Translations under genes and position numbers: made by a program
Source of the DNA: Rhodoluna sp.
Lineage (GTDB): Bacteria; Actinomycetota; Actinomycetes; Actinomycetales; Microbacteriaceae
Length of the DNA stretch: 7,651 nucleotides
Direction: 5' to 3'
Assembly: GCA_016462375.1 (NCBI GenBank)
Contig: JAEMTJ010000015.1
Coordinates: forward strand, 20,011-27,661
The notes under the pieces: generated by a model
The model's input: only the letters and a program-made list of their open reading frames with translations
What the model was told of the DNA's origin: nothing
Databases searched by the model: none
Shown: piece by piece, positions 6,585 through 7,651 of the stretch
Layout: each line of letters starts with the position of its first letter
Numbering within the stretch: position 1 is the first letter of the stretch

Positions 6585-6651
6585 TTCCCTGAATGGCATT
6601 TTGGGCCACTGTCGTCCCCGTTTATCACTTATTTCATGAATGGAGTTCGAC
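6585..6651 (+). promoter_or_regulatory. Spacer before gltB, possible weak promoter
   Basis: This 67-base gap is the longest non-coding stretch in the window. TTGGGC (6601-6606) and TATCAC (6623-6628), 16 bases apart, could form a weak promoter, but neither is close to consensus. TGAATGG occurs twice (6590-6596 and 6637-6643), and TGGC (6594-6597) could pair with GCCA (6605-6608) in a small four-base stem. No stem followed by a T-run is seen, so there is no clear intrinsic terminator for lgt. Whether gltB is a new unit or read through from trpA-lgt is open. Confidence 0.25.
6642..6645 (+). promoter_or_regulatory. Ribosome binding site deciding the gltB start
   Basis: GGAG lies six bases before the ATG at 6652. 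A second in-frame ATG at 6640 overlaps this site and would add only four residues (MEFD); it has no purine-rich site at proper distance. An in-frame TGA at 6637-6639 rules out any earlier start. Confidence 0.55.
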
Positions 6652-7651
6652 ATGTCTGGTTTGTCTGCGTTTGAGCGGTTTAATACCGCTCCCAACGCGT
6701 CAGGCCTGTATGACCCAAGCCGAGACAAGGACGCCTGCGGGCTCGCAATGGTTGCCACCCTTCGTGGCACACCGGGCCATGACATCATCGACACAGCACT
6801 TGATGCTCTTAGAAATCTAGAACACCGCGGAGCGATTGGTTCTGACGCCGGTACGGGAGACGGTGCGGGAATCATCACCCAGATACCGGATAGGTTTCTT
6901 CGTAAAGTTGTTGACTTTGCGTTGCCACTCAATGGCACCTATGGAGCTGGGCTTGTTTTTCTAGAGAAGGACACTGATGCTAGATCCTTCATTGCAGGTT
7001 TTGAAACTTTAGCTAAAGCCGAAAGCCTAAGCTTCTTGGGGTACCGTGAAGTCCCGGTAAACCCTGACGTTCTTGGTGATCTAGCTAGGGCCGCAATGCC
7101 GCAGATATTGCAAGTTTTTGTTTCGGGCAATTTTGCAGATGAGATGTCTTTAGAGCGAGCTCTTTACAGACTTCGCAGACACTCTGAAATGGAACTGGAT
7201 GTTTATCATCCTTCACTATCTTCGAAAACGATTGTTTACAAAGGCATGGTTACCACCCTGCAACTTGAACCTTTCTTTCCAGATTTATCAGACGAGGATT
7301 TTGAGTCAACTCTCGCTCTAGTGCACTCTCGCTTTTCCACGAACACATTCCCGTCTTGGCCCTTGGCGCACCCATTTAGGCTGATTGCTCACAACGGTGA
7401 AATTAACACTGTCAAGGGAAACCGTAACTGGATGCGTGCTCGCGAGGCGAGACTGCAATCGGGGCTGCTAGGTGAACTTGAGTCGTTAAAGCCGTTCCTT
7501 ACTCCAGGAGCTAGTGATTCAGCATCATTTGATGAAGTGCTAGAACTGTTGGTGCTGTCAGGAAGGTCTTTACCGCACGCAATGATGATGATGATTCCAG
7601 AATCATGGGAGAAGCAGTCGGAGATTAGTCCTCAACTAAGAGATTTCTACG
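6652..7651 (+). CDS. gltB: Glutamate synthase large subunit GltB (3' end missing)
   Basis: GltB is the large subunit of glutamate synthase. It hydrolyses glutamine and transfers the ammonia to 2-oxoglutarate, yielding two glutamates with electrons from NAD(P)H via GltD. The frame stays open to the window end, giving 333 residues of a protein usually near 1500. What is present is the N-terminal class II glutamine amidotransferase domain. KDACGLAMVATLRG places the nucleophile at Cys29, exposed after removal of a predicted 28-residue propeptide. LEHRGAIGSDAGTGDGAG (63-80), the STNTFPSWPLAHPFR segment, AHNGEINTVKGNRNWMRARE, and SDSASFDEVLELL followed by GRSLPHAMMMMIPESW are all typical. The start at 6652 is chosen by its GGAG site. 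The gene starts 67 bases after lgt, so it may have its own promoter. gltD is expected downstream but lies outside the window. Confidence 0.95.
   Translation, partial: MSGLSAFERFNTAPNASGLYDPSRDKDACGLAMVATLRGTPGHDIIDTALDALRNLEHRGAIGSDAGTGDGAGIITQIPDRFLRKVVDFALPLNGTYGAGLVFLEKDTDARSFIAGFETLAKAESLSFLGYREVPVNPDVLGDLARAAMPQILQVFVSGNFADEMSLERALYRLRRHSEMELDVYHPSLSSKTIVYKGMVTTLQLEPFFPDLSDEDFESTLALVHSRFSTNTFPSWPLAHPFRLIAHNGEINTVKGNRNWMRAREARLQSGLLGELESLKPFLTPGASDSASFDEVLELLVLSGRSLPHAMMMMIPESWEKQSEISPQLRDFY

Noticed and set aside
6585..6612. Intrinsic terminator after lgt
   Set aside because: Only a four-base TGGC/GCCA stem is present and no T-run follows, so it does not meet the usual form.
6573..6938. 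121-codon - strand frame opposite the start of gltB
   Set aside because: The opposite strand carries the clear GltB amidotransferase motifs, and this frame shows no domain or ribosome binding site of note.
7580..7594. ATG repeat tract in gltB (four Met codons in a row) as a phase-variation tract
   Set aside because: It is a three-base unit, so length changes would not shift the frame, and the residues fall in the family's normally Met-rich PHAxxMMIPE segment.

Overview
This 7.65 kb window is an ordinary biosynthetic stretch of a low-GC actinobacterial chromosome. Every gene lies on the + strand and they are packed almost without gaps. The order is hisF (5' end cut off) – hisI – trpE – small two-helix membrane protein – trpC – trpB – trpA – lgt – gltB (3' end cut off). 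Three things point to Actinobacteria, most likely a Microbacteriaceae-like freshwater lineage. First, a histidine-to-tryptophan gene run leads into lgt and then glutamate synthase. Second, a small protein with an HGxxPAAW-like motif sits between trpE and trpC. Third, the Lgt, TrpA and GltB sequences look actinobacterial. GC is well below the phylum's usual level (spot counts of single lines gave about 38-55%, overall probably mid-to-high 40s), and AGA/TTA/CTA codons are common, which fits a small streamlined genome. The taxonomic call is an inference from memory of gene order and motifs, not a search.

Layout: positions 1-732 hold the end of hisF, 732-1061 hisI, 1058-2569 trpE, 2624-2836 the small membrane protein, 2846-3631 trpC, 3635-4846 trpB, 4846-5631 trpA, 5628-6584 lgt, and 6652 to the end gltB. 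Start and stop codons overlap at four junctions (hisF/hisI 1 base, hisI/trpE 4, trpB/trpA 1, trpA/lgt 4). Two gaps are 3 and 9 bases. Only two spacers exceed 50 bases: 54 bases before the small membrane protein and 67 bases before gltB. These are the only places with room for internal promoters. No stretch over 300 bases lacks a gene.

Function: HisF and HisI catalyse two middle steps of histidine synthesis. TrpE, TrpC, TrpB and TrpA supply the first step and the last steps of tryptophan synthesis. trpG, trpD and trpF are not in the window. Lgt attaches diacylglycerol to prolipoproteins in the membrane, and GltB makes glutamate from glutamine and 2-oxoglutarate. Tight coupling suggests that hisF to lgt is read from one or a few transcripts, with gltB possibly starting a new unit.

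I looked for an undescribed system and found no convincing one. The items most worth a second look are the uncharacterised small membrane protein inside the trp cluster, the absence of any trp leader or attenuator space before trpE, and single-residue deviations at usually conserved positions in Lgt, TrpC and TrpA. No tRNA, rRNA, CRISPR, insertion sequence or phage gene was seen.
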